Shown one piece after another: positions 33,822 to 41,621 of a stretch of 64,000 nucleotides of DNA. Both the position numbers and the translations under genes were made by a program. Origin of the DNA: Streptomyces paradoxus. GTDB taxonomy: Bacteria > Actinomycetota > Actinomycetes > Streptomycetales > Streptomycetaceae. A model generated the notes under the pieces. That model ran no database searches and was not told the origin of the DNA. It worked only from the letters and a program-made list of their open reading frames with translations. The DNA lies in assembly GCF_014202475.1 (NCBI RefSeq), contig NZ_JACHGV010000006.1, positions 1 through 64,000 of the forward strand. The letters run 5' to 3'. Each line of letters opens with the position of its first letter. Position 1 is the first letter of the stretch.

Positions 33822-35123
33822 ATGAGCACGACCCCTCCACCGCAGGCCAAGATCGACGACACACGCCCCGCGAGCCCCGAACGCACCTCGGACGACGGGG
33901 CGTTCGGCTGGCTGCGCGCGCTGGGCCCGCGCGGCCGCCGCGCCTTCGCCGGCGCCTTCGGCGGCTATGCCCTGGACTCGTACGACTACTTCACTCTGCC
34001 GCTGAGCATGGTCGCGCTGTCGGCCTACTTCGGCCTGAACAGCGGCCAGACGGGCCTGTTCACCACGGTCACCCTCGTGGTCTCGGCGATCGGCGGCGCC
34101 CTCGCCGGCGTCCTCGCCGACCGTGTCGGCCGGGTGAAGGCGCTGATGGTCACGGTGATCACCTACGCGGTGTTCACCGTCGCCTGCGGCTTCGCGCCCA
34201 ACTACGAGACGCTGCTGGTCTTCCGCGCCCTCCAGGGCCTCGGCTTCGGCGGCGAGTGGGCGGTCGGCGCGATCCTGGTCGCCGAGTACGCGAGCGCCAA
34301 GCACCGGGGCCGCACGCTCGGCGCGATCCAGAGCTCCTGGGCGGTGGGCTGGGGCATGGCCGTGATCGCCTACACCGTCATCTTCTCGGTGGCCGGCGAC
34401 GACCTGGCCTGGCGCATCATGTTCTGGACCGGGGCGCTGCCCGCGCTGCTCGTCGTGTGGCTGCGGCGCAGTGTGCAGGACGCCCCCGAGGCGGCTGCCG
34501 CGCGCGAACAGAACGCGGAGAAGGGCTCGTTCACGGCGATCTTCAAGCCCGGCCTGCTGCGGGTCACGGTCTTCGCCGGGCTGCTGTCGACCGGTGTCCA
34601 GGGCGGCTACTACACGCTGGCCACCTGGGTGCCGACGTATCTGAAGTCCGAGCGCGACCTGTCGGTCGTCGGCACCGGCGGCTATCTGACGTTCCTCATA
34701 TCGGGCGCCTTCATCGGTTACCTGACCGGCGGCTATCTCACCGACAAGCTGGGCCGGCGGCGCAACATCTGGCTCTTCGCCCTGCTGTCGGCGCTCTGCA
34801 TCCTGGCGTACGCGAACATCCCGAGCGGCGCCAACACCCTGCTCCTGGTGCTCGGTTTCCCGCTCGGGTTCTGCATGTCGGCGATCTTCAGCGGCTTCGG
34901 GTCCTACCTGAGCGAGCTGTACCCGACGGCGGTGCGCGGGACGGGGCAGGGCTTCACGTACAACACCGGCCGGGCGGTGGGCGCCGTGTTCCCGACGACG
35001 GTCGGGTTCCTGGCCGACAGCTGGGGCGTCGGCGGCGCGCTGGTGTTCGGCGCGATCGGCTACGGCATCGCGGCGCTGGCGCTGCTGGGGCTGCCGGAGA
35101 CGCGCGGGAAGGAGCTCGCGTGA
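33822..35123 (+). CDS. MFS transporter (organic-acid/sialic-acid-type proton symporter)
   Basis: Twelve-helix major facilitator protein of 433 residues. Motif A is visible as GVLADRVGRVKALMV after helix 2, and the region RALQGLGFGGEWAVGAILVAEY is typical of the metabolite:H+ symporter/NanT-like group. The second half has the matching loop GGYLTDKLGRRRNIWLF. ATG 33822 has GAGGTG upstream; the longer frame from 33723 is rejected. It is first in the operon with YcsI and PxpABC (GTGA overlap with the next gene), so it probably imports 5-oxoproline or a lactam or hydroxy-acid that feeds those enzymes. Confidence 0.9.
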   Translation: MSTTPPPQAKIDDTRPASPERTSDDGAFGWLRALGPRGRRAFAGAFGGYALDSYDYFTLPLSMVALSAYFGLNSGQTGLFTTVTLVVSAIGGALAGVLADRVGRVKALMVTVITYAVFTVACGFAPNYETLLVFRALQGLGFGGEWAVGAILVAEYASAKHRGRTLGAIQSSWAVGWGMAVIAYTVIFSVAGDDLAWRIMFWTGALPALLVVWLRRSVQDAPEAAAAREQNAEKGSFTAIFKPGLLRVTVFAGLLSTGVQGGYYTLATWVPTYLKSERDLSVVGTGGYLTFLISGAFIGYLTGGYLTDKLGRRRNIWLFALLSALCILAYANIPSGANTLLLVLGFPLGFCMSAIFSGFGSYLSELYPTAVRGTGQGFTYNTGRAVGAVFPTTVGFLADSWGVGGALVFGAIGYGIAALALLGLPETRGKELA

Positions 35124-35947
35124 ACCGCACGAGCACCGAGGACCGCCCCCTGCTCCTTGTCGACGAGCACGCGCACGCGTGGAGCCCCGCGACGGCCCGG
35201 TCCCGTTTCCGGGAGGGTCTGACCGGCCCCACGGCCGGGGTCGCGGCGGGCCACACCCAGGTCAACCTGATCTCGGTGCCCGCCGACTGGGCCTACGACA
35301 TGCTGCTGTTCTGCCAGCGCAATCCCAAGCCCTGCCCGGTCCTCGACGTCACGGACGCCGGCTCCTGGACGACCGTGCTCGCCGACGGCGCGGACCTGCG
35401 CACCGACCTGCCGCGCTACCGCGTGTGGCGGGACGGCGAACTGGTGGACGAGCCGACGGATGTGCGCGCCTACTGGCGGGACGACCTGGTGTCGTTCCTC
35501 ATCGGGTGCAGCTTCACCTTCGAGTGGGCGCTGGCCGGGGCGGGCGTGCCGATCCGCCACGTCGAGCAGGGCCGCAACGTCCCGATGTACGTGACGAGCC
35601 GGCAGTGCCGTCCGGCGGGGCGGCTGCACGGACCGCTGGTGGTGTCCATGCGGCCGGTGCCGCCCCGGCACCTGGCGGCGGCGATCCGGGAGAGCAGTCT
35701 GCTGCCGGCGGTGCACGGCAGTCCCGTGCACTGCGGCGACCCGTCGGGCCTCGGCATCGACGACCTCGGCCGCCCCGACTTCGGGGACCCGGTGGACGCC
35801 GAGCCGGACGACATCCCGGTCTTCTGGGCCTGCGGAGTGACCCCGCAGGCGGCCGTGATGGCCTCGCGTCCGCCGTTCGCCCTCACGCACGCCCCGGGGC
35901 AGATGTTCCTCACCGACGCCCGCGACGAGCAGTACCGCGTGGCCTGA
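35120..35947 (+). CDS. D-glutamate cyclase-like protein (DUF1445/YcsI family)
   Basis: Member of the YcsI family, annotated as putative hydro-lyases; the family's D-glutamate cyclase interconverts D-glutamate and 5-oxo-D-proline. The 275-residue protein has the family hallmarks VNLISVPADWAYDMLLFCQRNPKPCPVLDVTD, SFTFEWAL, and the C-terminal FWACGVTPQAAVMASRPPFALTHAPGQM. GTG 35120 overlaps the transporter stop codon (GTGA). Its place directly ahead of pxpABC fits a role in 5-oxoproline chemistry. The antisense and upstream read-through frames are not coding. Confidence 0.92.
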   Translation: MNRTSTEDRPLLLVDEHAHAWSPATARSRFREGLTGPTAGVAAGHTQVNLISVPADWAYDMLLFCQRNPKPCPVLDVTDAGSWTTVLADGADLRTDLPRYRVWRDGELVDEPTDVRAYWRDDLVSFLIGCSFTFEWALAGAGVPIRHVEQGRNVPMYVTSRQCRPAGRLHGPLVVSMRPVPPRHLAAAIRESSLLPAVHGSPVHCGDPSGLGIDDLGRPDFGDPVDAEPDDIPVFWACGVTPQAAVMASRPPFALTHAPGQMFLTDARDEQYRVA

Positions 35948-35962
35948 CAGGAGACACGGCAC

Positions 35963-36721
35963 ATGACCTCGATCGACCTGAACGCCGACCTCGGCGAGGG
36001 CTTCGGCCGCTGGCGGCTCACCGACGACGAACGACTGCTGTCCGTCGTCACCAGCGCCAACGTGGCCTGCGGCTTCCACGCCGGGGACCCGGTCACCATG
36101 CGCCGGGTGTGCGAGCTGGCGGCCGAGCGCGGGGTCCGGATCGGCGCCCAGGTGTCCTACCGGGACCTGGCCGGGTTCGGGCGGCGCGCGATGGACGTGC
36201 CGTCCGCCGAGCTGGCGGCGGAAGTCGCCTACCAGATCGGGGCGTTGGAGGTCTTCGCGCGCGCGGCGGGCGCCCGCGTGGCCTACGTCAAACCGCACGG
36301 CGCGCTCTACAACCGGGTCGTGCACGACGAGGAGCAGGCCGCCGCGGTCGTCGACGGCGTGCTCCTCGCGGACGCCGCGCTGCCCGTGCTCGGGCTGCCC
36401 GGCTCGCGCCTGCTGGAGCTGGCCGGGAAGGCCGGACTGCCGGTCGTCACCGAGGCGTTCGCGGACCGGGCGTACACCGATACGGGCACCCTGGTGCCGC
36501 GCACGCTGGAGGGCGCCGTGGTGACCGACCCGGACGCCGTCGTGGAGCGCTCCCTGGGCCTGGCCCGTTCCGGAGAGGTCGTCTCCCGCTCGGGCACGCG
36601 CATCGAGGTGCACGCGCGTTCCCTGTGCCTGCACGGCGACACGCCGGGCGCGGTGGAGCTGGCGCGCCGGGTGCGGGAGCGGCTGGAGGCGTCGGGGGTC
36701 CGGGTGGAGGCCTTCGCATGA
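35963..36721 (+). CDS. pxpA: 5-oxoprolinase subunit A (LamB/YcsF family)
   Basis: Subunit A of the prokaryotic ATP-dependent 5-oxoprolinase, which opens 5-oxo-L-proline to L-glutamate together with PxpB and PxpC. The 252-residue protein begins with the family signature DLNADLGEGFG and carries VTSANVACGFHAGDP, SYRDLAGFGRR and VKPHGALYN. It has a normal length and a GGAGA ribosome-binding site. Its stop overlaps the pxpB start (ATGA), so expression is coupled. Confidence 0.96.
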   Translation: MTSIDLNADLGEGFGRWRLTDDERLLSVVTSANVACGFHAGDPVTMRRVCELAAERGVRIGAQVSYRDLAGFGRRAMDVPSAELAAEVAYQIGALEVFARAAGARVAYVKPHGALYNRVVHDEEQAAAVVDGVLLADAALPVLGLPGSRLLELAGKAGLPVVTEAFADRAYTDTGTLVPRTLEGAVVTDPDAVVERSLGLARSGEVVSRSGTRIEVHARSLCLHGDTPGAVELARRVRERLEASGVRVEAFA

Positions 36722-37335
36722 AGGTCCTGCCCGTCGGCGAGGACGCCCTGCTCGTCGAGGTCTCCTCGGGCGACGAGGCCCAGGCCCTGCACGCGGAGCT
36801 GCTGCGGCGCCGCGCGGAGGGATCGCTCTCGGTCCGCGAGATCGTGCCCGCGGCCCGCACGGTCCTCCTCGACGGCCTCGACGCCCCCGCCCGGCTGGCC
36901 GCCGAACTGACCGCCGCCGACCTGCCGGCCGCTCCCCCACGCGCGCGGGAGGTCGTGGAGATCCCGGTCCGCTACGACGGCCCGGACCTGGCCGAGGTCG
37001 CCGCGCACTGGGGCGTGCCGGTGCCGGAGGTCGCCCGCATCCACGGCGCCACCGAGTTCCGGGTGGCCTTCTGCGGCTTCGCACCCGGCTTCGGCTACCT
37101 CACCGGGCTGCCGTCGCGCTACGACGTCCCACGCCGGGCCACTCCGCGTACGTCCGTCCCGGCCGGGTCGGTCGCCCTGGCGGGCCCGTACACGGGCGTG
37201 TACCCGCGCTCGTCGCCGGGCGGCTGGCAGCTGATCGGCACGACGGACGCCGTGCTGTGGGACCACGCGCGCGTGCCGGCCGCGCTGCTGTCGCCGGGCA
37301 CGCCGGTGCGGTTCGTCCCCGGGGCGGGGTCATGA
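36718..37335 (+). CDS. pxpB: 5-oxoprolinase subunit B (KipI family)
   Basis: Subunit B of 5-oxoprolinase, homologous to the Bacillus KipI kinase inhibitor and to the N-terminal part of allophanate hydrolase. The 205-residue protein shows the conserved IPVRYDGPDLAEVAAHWG, GFAPGFGYLTGLP and VPAGSVALAGPYTGVYP segments. The start is fixed by the ATGA overlap with pxpA, and its stop overlaps pxpC in the same way. It forms the PxpBC subcomplex. Confidence 0.96.
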   Translation: MKVLPVGEDALLVEVSSGDEAQALHAELLRRRAEGSLSVREIVPAARTVLLDGLDAPARLAAELTAADLPAAPPRAREVVEIPVRYDGPDLAEVAAHWGVPVPEVARIHGATEFRVAFCGFAPGFGYLTGLPSRYDVPRRATPRTSVPAGSVALAGPYTGVYPRSSPGGWQLIGTTDAVLWDHARVPAALLSPGTPVRFVPGAGS

Positions 37336-38201
37336 CGGACCGCGCCCTCGCCGTCGTCCGGGCCGGGGCCCTCACCACCGTGCAGGACGCGGGCCGCCCC
37401 GGGCACGCCCATCTCGGCGTCCCCCGCTCCGGGGCGCTGGACCGGCCCGCCGCCGGCCTCGTCAACCGGCTCGTCGGCAATCCGCCGGAGACGGCCGTGC
37501 TGGAGACGACCCTCGACGGCTGTGCCGTACGCCCCCGTTCCACCGTGACCGTGGCGGTCGCGGGGGCGCCCTGCCGGGTCACGGTGGACGGGCGGCCCGT
37601 CGCCTGGGGCGCGCCGGTGCGCGTGCCTGCCGGGGCGCTGCTGGACGTCGGTCCCGCTGTGTCGGGCGTACGCGCCTACGTGGGGGTCTCCGGGGGCATC
37701 GCGGTCGACCCGGTGCTCGGCAGCCGGTCGACGGATCTGCTGTCGGGGCTGGGCCCGCCCCCGCTCGCGGACGGCACGGTGCTGCCGCTGGGGCGGCCGT
37801 CCGGCGTGCACGCGCGCGTGGACGTCGCCCCGCAGCCGGCGCCGCCGGCCGAGCTGGTGCTGCGGGTGACGCTCGGCCCGCGCGACGGCTGGTTCACGCC
37901 GGAGGCCGTACGGGCCTTCGTCTCCCGGCCCTACCGGGTGTCCTCGGCGAGCAACCGCATCGGACTGCGCACGGAAGGACCCGCCCTGGACCGGGCCCGG
38001 CCGGGCGAACTCCCCAGCGAGGGCATGGTGCTGGGCGCCGTGCAGGTCCCGCCGGACGGCAGGCCGGTGGTGTTCCTCGCCGACCACCCGACCACCGGGG
38101 GCTACCCGGTGATCGCCGTGGTCCGCGCCGCCGACCTCCCGGCCGCCGCGCAGGCGGTCCCCGGCACGCCGGTCCGCTTCGTGGCCGTACGGCGCCGCTA
38201 G
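37332..38201 (+). CDS. pxpC: 5-oxoprolinase subunit C (KipA family)
   Basis: Subunit C of 5-oxoprolinase, KipA/biotin-dependent carboxyltransferase-like. The 289-residue protein has TTVQDAGRPGHAHLGVPRSGALD near its N terminus, the AYVGVSGGI motif, and DHPTTGGYPVIAVV near the end. It starts in an ATGA overlap with pxpB and closes the operon. Its stop codon overlaps that of the convergent SGNH hydrolase gene within CTAG (38198-38201), with no terminator between them. Confidence 0.95.
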   Translation: MTDRALAVVRAGALTTVQDAGRPGHAHLGVPRSGALDRPAAGLVNRLVGNPPETAVLETTLDGCAVRPRSTVTVAVAGAPCRVTVDGRPVAWGAPVRVPAGALLDVGPAVSGVRAYVGVSGGIAVDPVLGSRSTDLLSGLGPPPLADGTVLPLGRPSGVHARVDVAPQPAPPAELVLRVTLGPRDGWFTPEAVRAFVSRPYRVSSASNRIGLRTEGPALDRARPGELPSEGMVLGAVQVPPDGRPVVFLADHPTTGGYPVIAVVRAADLPAAAQAVPGTPVRFVAVRRR

Positions 38202-39121
38202 GCCGCGTCCGCCCGCTCCGCCACCGACAGGCCGGCCAGGGCGGCGGACACCGCGGCCGAGGCCCGCAGGTCGAGCCGGGCGCTCGTGCCGCGGGCGCGG
38301 TGCCGGAGCTCGTCGGCGGCCAGGGTCAAAAGCTGGGGAAGCAGGTCGGTGCACCGGCGGGCCACCCAGCCGGTGCCGGCCGTGGCCAGCCACCACAGGC
38401 TCGCCGCCTTCGCCGGGACGGGGAACTCGGGGTCGGGCGAGGGCGCGGGCCCCGTCGCGAGGCCGTGCTCCGCGAGCAGCGCGTGGAAGCGCAGGGCGAG
38501 TTGCCGGTGACCGCGTTCCCCGGGGTGGAGCCGGTCCGCGCTCCACAGGGCACGGTCGGTGATCCAGTCGCCCTCGCACGCGTGCAGGTGCAGCGCCCGG
38601 TACCGCTCGGACAGGGCGTGCACCACCGTGTTCACGGCCCGTTGCCGCCGGGCGAGTGGGTCGGCGAGGGGGGCCGGCAGGCCGAGCATCCTGCCCGGGT
38701 CGGGCAGGCACGCGGTGAGCAGGACGGCGCCGTGCTCCGTGCAGGCCGCGTACACCTGGTCGAGCCGTGCGGCCACGGCCCGGATGTCGAACGTGCAGCG
38801 CAGGGTGTCGTTGACGCCGACGACGACGGACACGAGGTCGGGCCGCAGGTCCAGGGCGGCGGGCAGCTGCCGCTCCAGCACGTCCCGGGTCTGCGACCCG
38901 CTCACCGCGAGGTTGGTGAACCCGGCCGGCTCCTCGCAGAGCCCGTCCGCGAGCAGCGCCGCCCAGCCGCGCCACGCGCCGTTCCCGGCGGGATCCCCCA
39001 CGCCCTCGGTGAGCGAGTCCCCGAGGGCCACGAACCGTGGGGGCCCGTCGAAGGACCCGGGCCTCTCGGCCCGCGGGGCTCCGTCGAGCAGCCCAGGCCC
39101 CTCGCACCGCGGGGGTCTCAT
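38198..39121 (-). CDS. SGNH/GDSL-family hydrolase
   Basis: Esterase or lipase of the SGNH superfamily, 307 residues, no signal peptide. Block I is ALGDSLTEGVGD with the nucleophile Ser, block III is VGVNDTLR, and block V is ADRLHPGERGH with the catalytic Asp-His. The start at 39121 is set by an ATGA overlap with the upstream glycosyltransferase gene. The C-terminal 90 residues are Ala/Leu-rich and helical. As third gene of an operon with two GT4 glycosyltransferases, it may deacylate or acylate a glycolipid or glycan made by them; this is inferred. Confidence 0.9.
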   Translation of the reverse strand: MRPPRCEGPGLLDGAPRAERPGSFDGPPRFVALGDSLTEGVGDPAGNGAWRGWAALLADGLCEEPAGFTNLAVSGSQTRDVLERQLPAALDLRPDLVSVVVGVNDTLRCTFDIRAVAARLDQVYAACTEHGAVLLTACLPDPGRMLGLPAPLADPLARRQRAVNTVVHALSERYRALHLHACEGDWITDRALWSADRLHPGERGHRQLALRFHALLAEHGLATGPAPSPDPEFPVPAKAASLWWLATAGTGWVARRCTDLLPQLLTLAADELRHRARGTSARLDLRASAAVSAALAGLSVAERADAA

Positions 39122-40311
39122 GCCACGCCCCCGGGCACGAACGGCCGGACCGGCCGCACGGGGACAGGCGCGTCGTGCGCGGCGAGGAACGCGTCGACCG
39201 CCGCGTTCCACCCGAAGCACTCCGCACGCGCGCGTGCCGCCTCGCGCCGGTCCGCCTCCCGGCGTTCCCGCAGCAGGTCCACGGCGTCCGCGAACGCCTC
39301 CCCGTGGTCCGCCGCGACGGCACCGGCGGCGCCGATCACCTCCGACAGCGCCGACGAGGCGCTCGCGACCACAGGCGTGCCGCAGGCCATGGCCTCCAGC
39401 GCGGCGAGCCCGAAGGTCTCGGCGGGACCCGGGGCGAGTGCCACATCGGCGGACGCCTGGAGCGCGCCCAGCAGCCCGCGGTCGGAGACGTGCCCGAGGA
39501 AGGTGACCGGCAGGCCGCTCTCGCGCGCCCGCTGTTCGAGCCGGGCGCGCAGCGGACCGTCCCCGGCCACCACCAGTACGGCCCGGCGGCCGCGCCGCAG
39601 CAGCGCCTCCAGCGCGTCCAGTGCCGTGCCGGGCCGCTTCTCCACGGACAGCCGCGAGCACATGACGAGCAGCGTCTCGTTCACGCGCGCGTGCCGCGCC
39701 CGTAGCTCCGGGTCGCGCAGCGCCGGGTGACGCTGCACCAGATCGACGCCGAGCGGGGCCCGGACGACGTTGCGGGCCCCGATCCGCACGAACTCCCGCT
39801 CGGCGAACTCGGTGGTGCACACCACGCGCGCGTAGGTGTGGGCCGTGCGGACGTTGAGGGCGTCGGCGGCACGCCGGGCGGCCCCCTCGGGCACACCCCA
39901 GGTGCGCAGCACCCCGTCGGCCGTCTCGTGGGAGACCATCACGGCCGGGATCCGGGCGCGGCGCGCCCACTTGCCGGTCCACCGCAGGGTCGTCCGGTCG
40001 GACACCTCCAGCCGGTCCGGCCCGAGCTCCTCCAGGAGCCGGGCCACCCGCCGCTTGCCGGCGAGGACGCGGTAGCCGCCGGTGCCGGGCAGCAGCGGCC
40101 CGGGGAGGGTGATCACCCGCCCCTGCTCGGTATCGCGGTCGCTCATGCGCTCGCCGGGGATCACGAGGACGGGTTCGTGGCCCGCCGCCTTGAAGCCCTT
40201 GCCGAGTTCGCGCAGCGCGGTGCGCAGTCCGCCGGATGAGGGGGCGACGAAGTTGGCGAGCCGGACGATCCGCAGCGACTCGGGGCTTTCGCCGGAACGG
40301 GAGTCGCTCAT
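39118..40311 (-). CDS. glycosyltransferase family 4 protein
   Basis: Retaining GT-B glycosyltransferase of 397 residues. The N-terminal acceptor domain contains NFVAPSSGGLRTALRELGKGF; the C-terminal donor domain has CSRLSVEKRP and the EX7E-type motif ETFGLAALEAMACGTPVV near residues 297-312. It overlaps the neighbouring glycosyltransferase gene (stop/start ATGA at 40308-40311) and the SGNH hydrolase gene (39118-39121), so all three are tightly coupled. A nucleotide-sugar donor such as GDP-mannose is likely, but cannot be read from sequence. Confidence 0.92.
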   Translation of the reverse strand: MSDSRSGESPESLRIVRLANFVAPSSGGLRTALRELGKGFKAAGHEPVLVIPGERMSDRDTEQGRVITLPGPLLPGTGGYRVLAGKRRVARLLEELGPDRLEVSDRTTLRWTGKWARRARIPAVMVSHETADGVLRTWGVPEGAARRAADALNVRTAHTYARVVCTTEFAEREFVRIGARNVVRAPLGVDLVQRHPALRDPELRARHARVNETLLVMCSRLSVEKRPGTALDALEALLRRGRRAVLVVAGDGPLRARLEQRARESGLPVTFLGHVSDRGLLGALQASADVALAPGPAETFGLAALEAMACGTPVVASASSALSEVIGAAGAVAADHGEAFADAVDLLRERREADRREAARARAECFGWNAAVDAFLAAHDAPVPVRPVRPFVPGGVA

Positions 40312-41435
40312 GCCGCCACCGCCGTCCGGCGCCCGGCGAGCACCTTCGCGTAGTGCCCGATCAGCTGGTCGCCGACGGCCGCCCAGGTGCGGCCCTCGAC
40401 CGTGGCCCGCCCGGCGGCGCCGTAGGCGGCCCGCAGGCCGGCGTCGGCGGCCAGGGACCGCACCGCGTCACGGACGGCGTTCGCGTCGCGCGGCGGCACC
40501 AGCAGCCCGGTGCGCCCGTGGGCGACCAGGTCCAGCGGTCCGCCCGCGGCGGGCGCGATCACCGGCAGTCCGCCGGCCATGGCCTCCTGGATCGTCTGGC
40601 AGAACGTCTCGAACGGGCCCGTGTGGGCGAAGACGTCGAACGAGGCGAAGATCCGGGCGAGGTCGTCACCGGTGCGCCGGCCGAGGAAGACGGCACCGGG
40701 CAGCGCCTGTTCCAGGCCGGGCCGGCTGGGGCCGTCGCCGACGATCACGACCCGGACGCCCTCCAGTCCGCAGACACCGGAGAGGAGTTCGACCTGCTTC
40801 TCGGGGGCGAGCCGGCCCACATAGCCGACGATCAGCTCACCGTTCGGGGCGAGTTCCCGCCGCAGGGCCTCGTCGCGCCGGCCGGGCCGGAAGCGCTCGG
40901 TGTCCACGCCGCGCGGCCACAGCTCGACGCGCGGCACACCGTGGGTCTTCAGGTCGTGCAGGGCCGCGCTGGACGGGGCGAGGGTGAGGTCGCAGGCGCC
41001 GTGCACGGAGCGGATGCGCCGCCAGGCGGCGGCCTCGCCGGCGCCCATGTAGGTACGGGCGTAGCCGGCCAGGTCGGTCTGGTAGACGGCGACGGCGGGG
41101 ATACCGAGGCGCGCGGCGGCGGCCATGCCGCGCACGCCGAGGACGAAGGGGCTGGCGAGGTGGACGACGTCGGGACGGTGCTCGACGAGGGTGGCGGCCA
41201 GGCGGCGGCTGGGGAGGGCGACGCGGACCTGGGGGTAGCCGGGGAGCGGGAGGGAGGGGACGTGGACGACGGGGCACGGCGCGGAGGCGTCGGGCTTGTT
41301 GCCGGGCGCAGGGGCCGGGGCGACGACGACGGGGGCGTGACCGCGGTCGACGAGGTGCCGGGCGGTCTGGAGCGCGCAGTGTGCCACGCCGTTCACATCG
41401 GGGGGAAAGGATTCGGTCACGATGACGACTCGCAT
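40308..41435 (-). CDS. glycosyltransferase family 4 protein, MgtA/PimB-like
   Basis: Retaining GT-B glycosyltransferase of 375 residues starting MRVVIVTESFPPDVNGVAH, the pattern of actinobacterial GDP-mannose-dependent alpha-mannosyltransferases such as MgtA and PimB. The donor domain has VGYVGRLAPEKQVELL, and the EX7E region is ETFCQTIQEAMAGGLPVIAP. No signal or membrane segment; it would act at the inner face of the membrane. First gene of the three-gene envelope operon, with an ATGA overlap to the next gene. The product could be a mannosylated lipid or capsule-like glycan. Confidence 0.92.
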   Translation of the reverse strand: MRVVIVTESFPPDVNGVAHCALQTARHLVDRGHAPVVVAPAPAPGNKPDASAPCPVVHVPSLPLPGYPQVRVALPSRRLAATLVEHRPDVVHLASPFVLGVRGMAAAARLGIPAVAVYQTDLAGYARTYMGAGEAAAWRRIRSVHGACDLTLAPSSAALHDLKTHGVPRVELWPRGVDTERFRPGRRDEALRRELAPNGELIVGYVGRLAPEKQVELLSGVCGLEGVRVVIVGDGPSRPGLEQALPGAVFLGRRTGDDLARIFASFDVFAHTGPFETFCQTIQEAMAGGLPVIAPAAGGPLDLVAHGRTGLLVPPRDANAVRDAVRSLAADAGLRAAYGAAGRATVEGRTWAAVGDQLIGHYAKVLAGRRTAVAA

Positions 41436-41621
41436 ACCGACGTTGTCGCCGTGCCGGACGTGGCCGCGTCAACGTGGATCTTTCCGGCCGAGGAACGTCC
41501 TATGAGCGTTCTGAGGTGCACCCGCGCAGGTCAGGCGGCGTCCATGCCCTCCTGACCCGCGAGTCACCCGATGTTCACCCCACCGGCGCGATTCCGCCCC
41601 GGCATCCCGTCGGAGAGGGGG

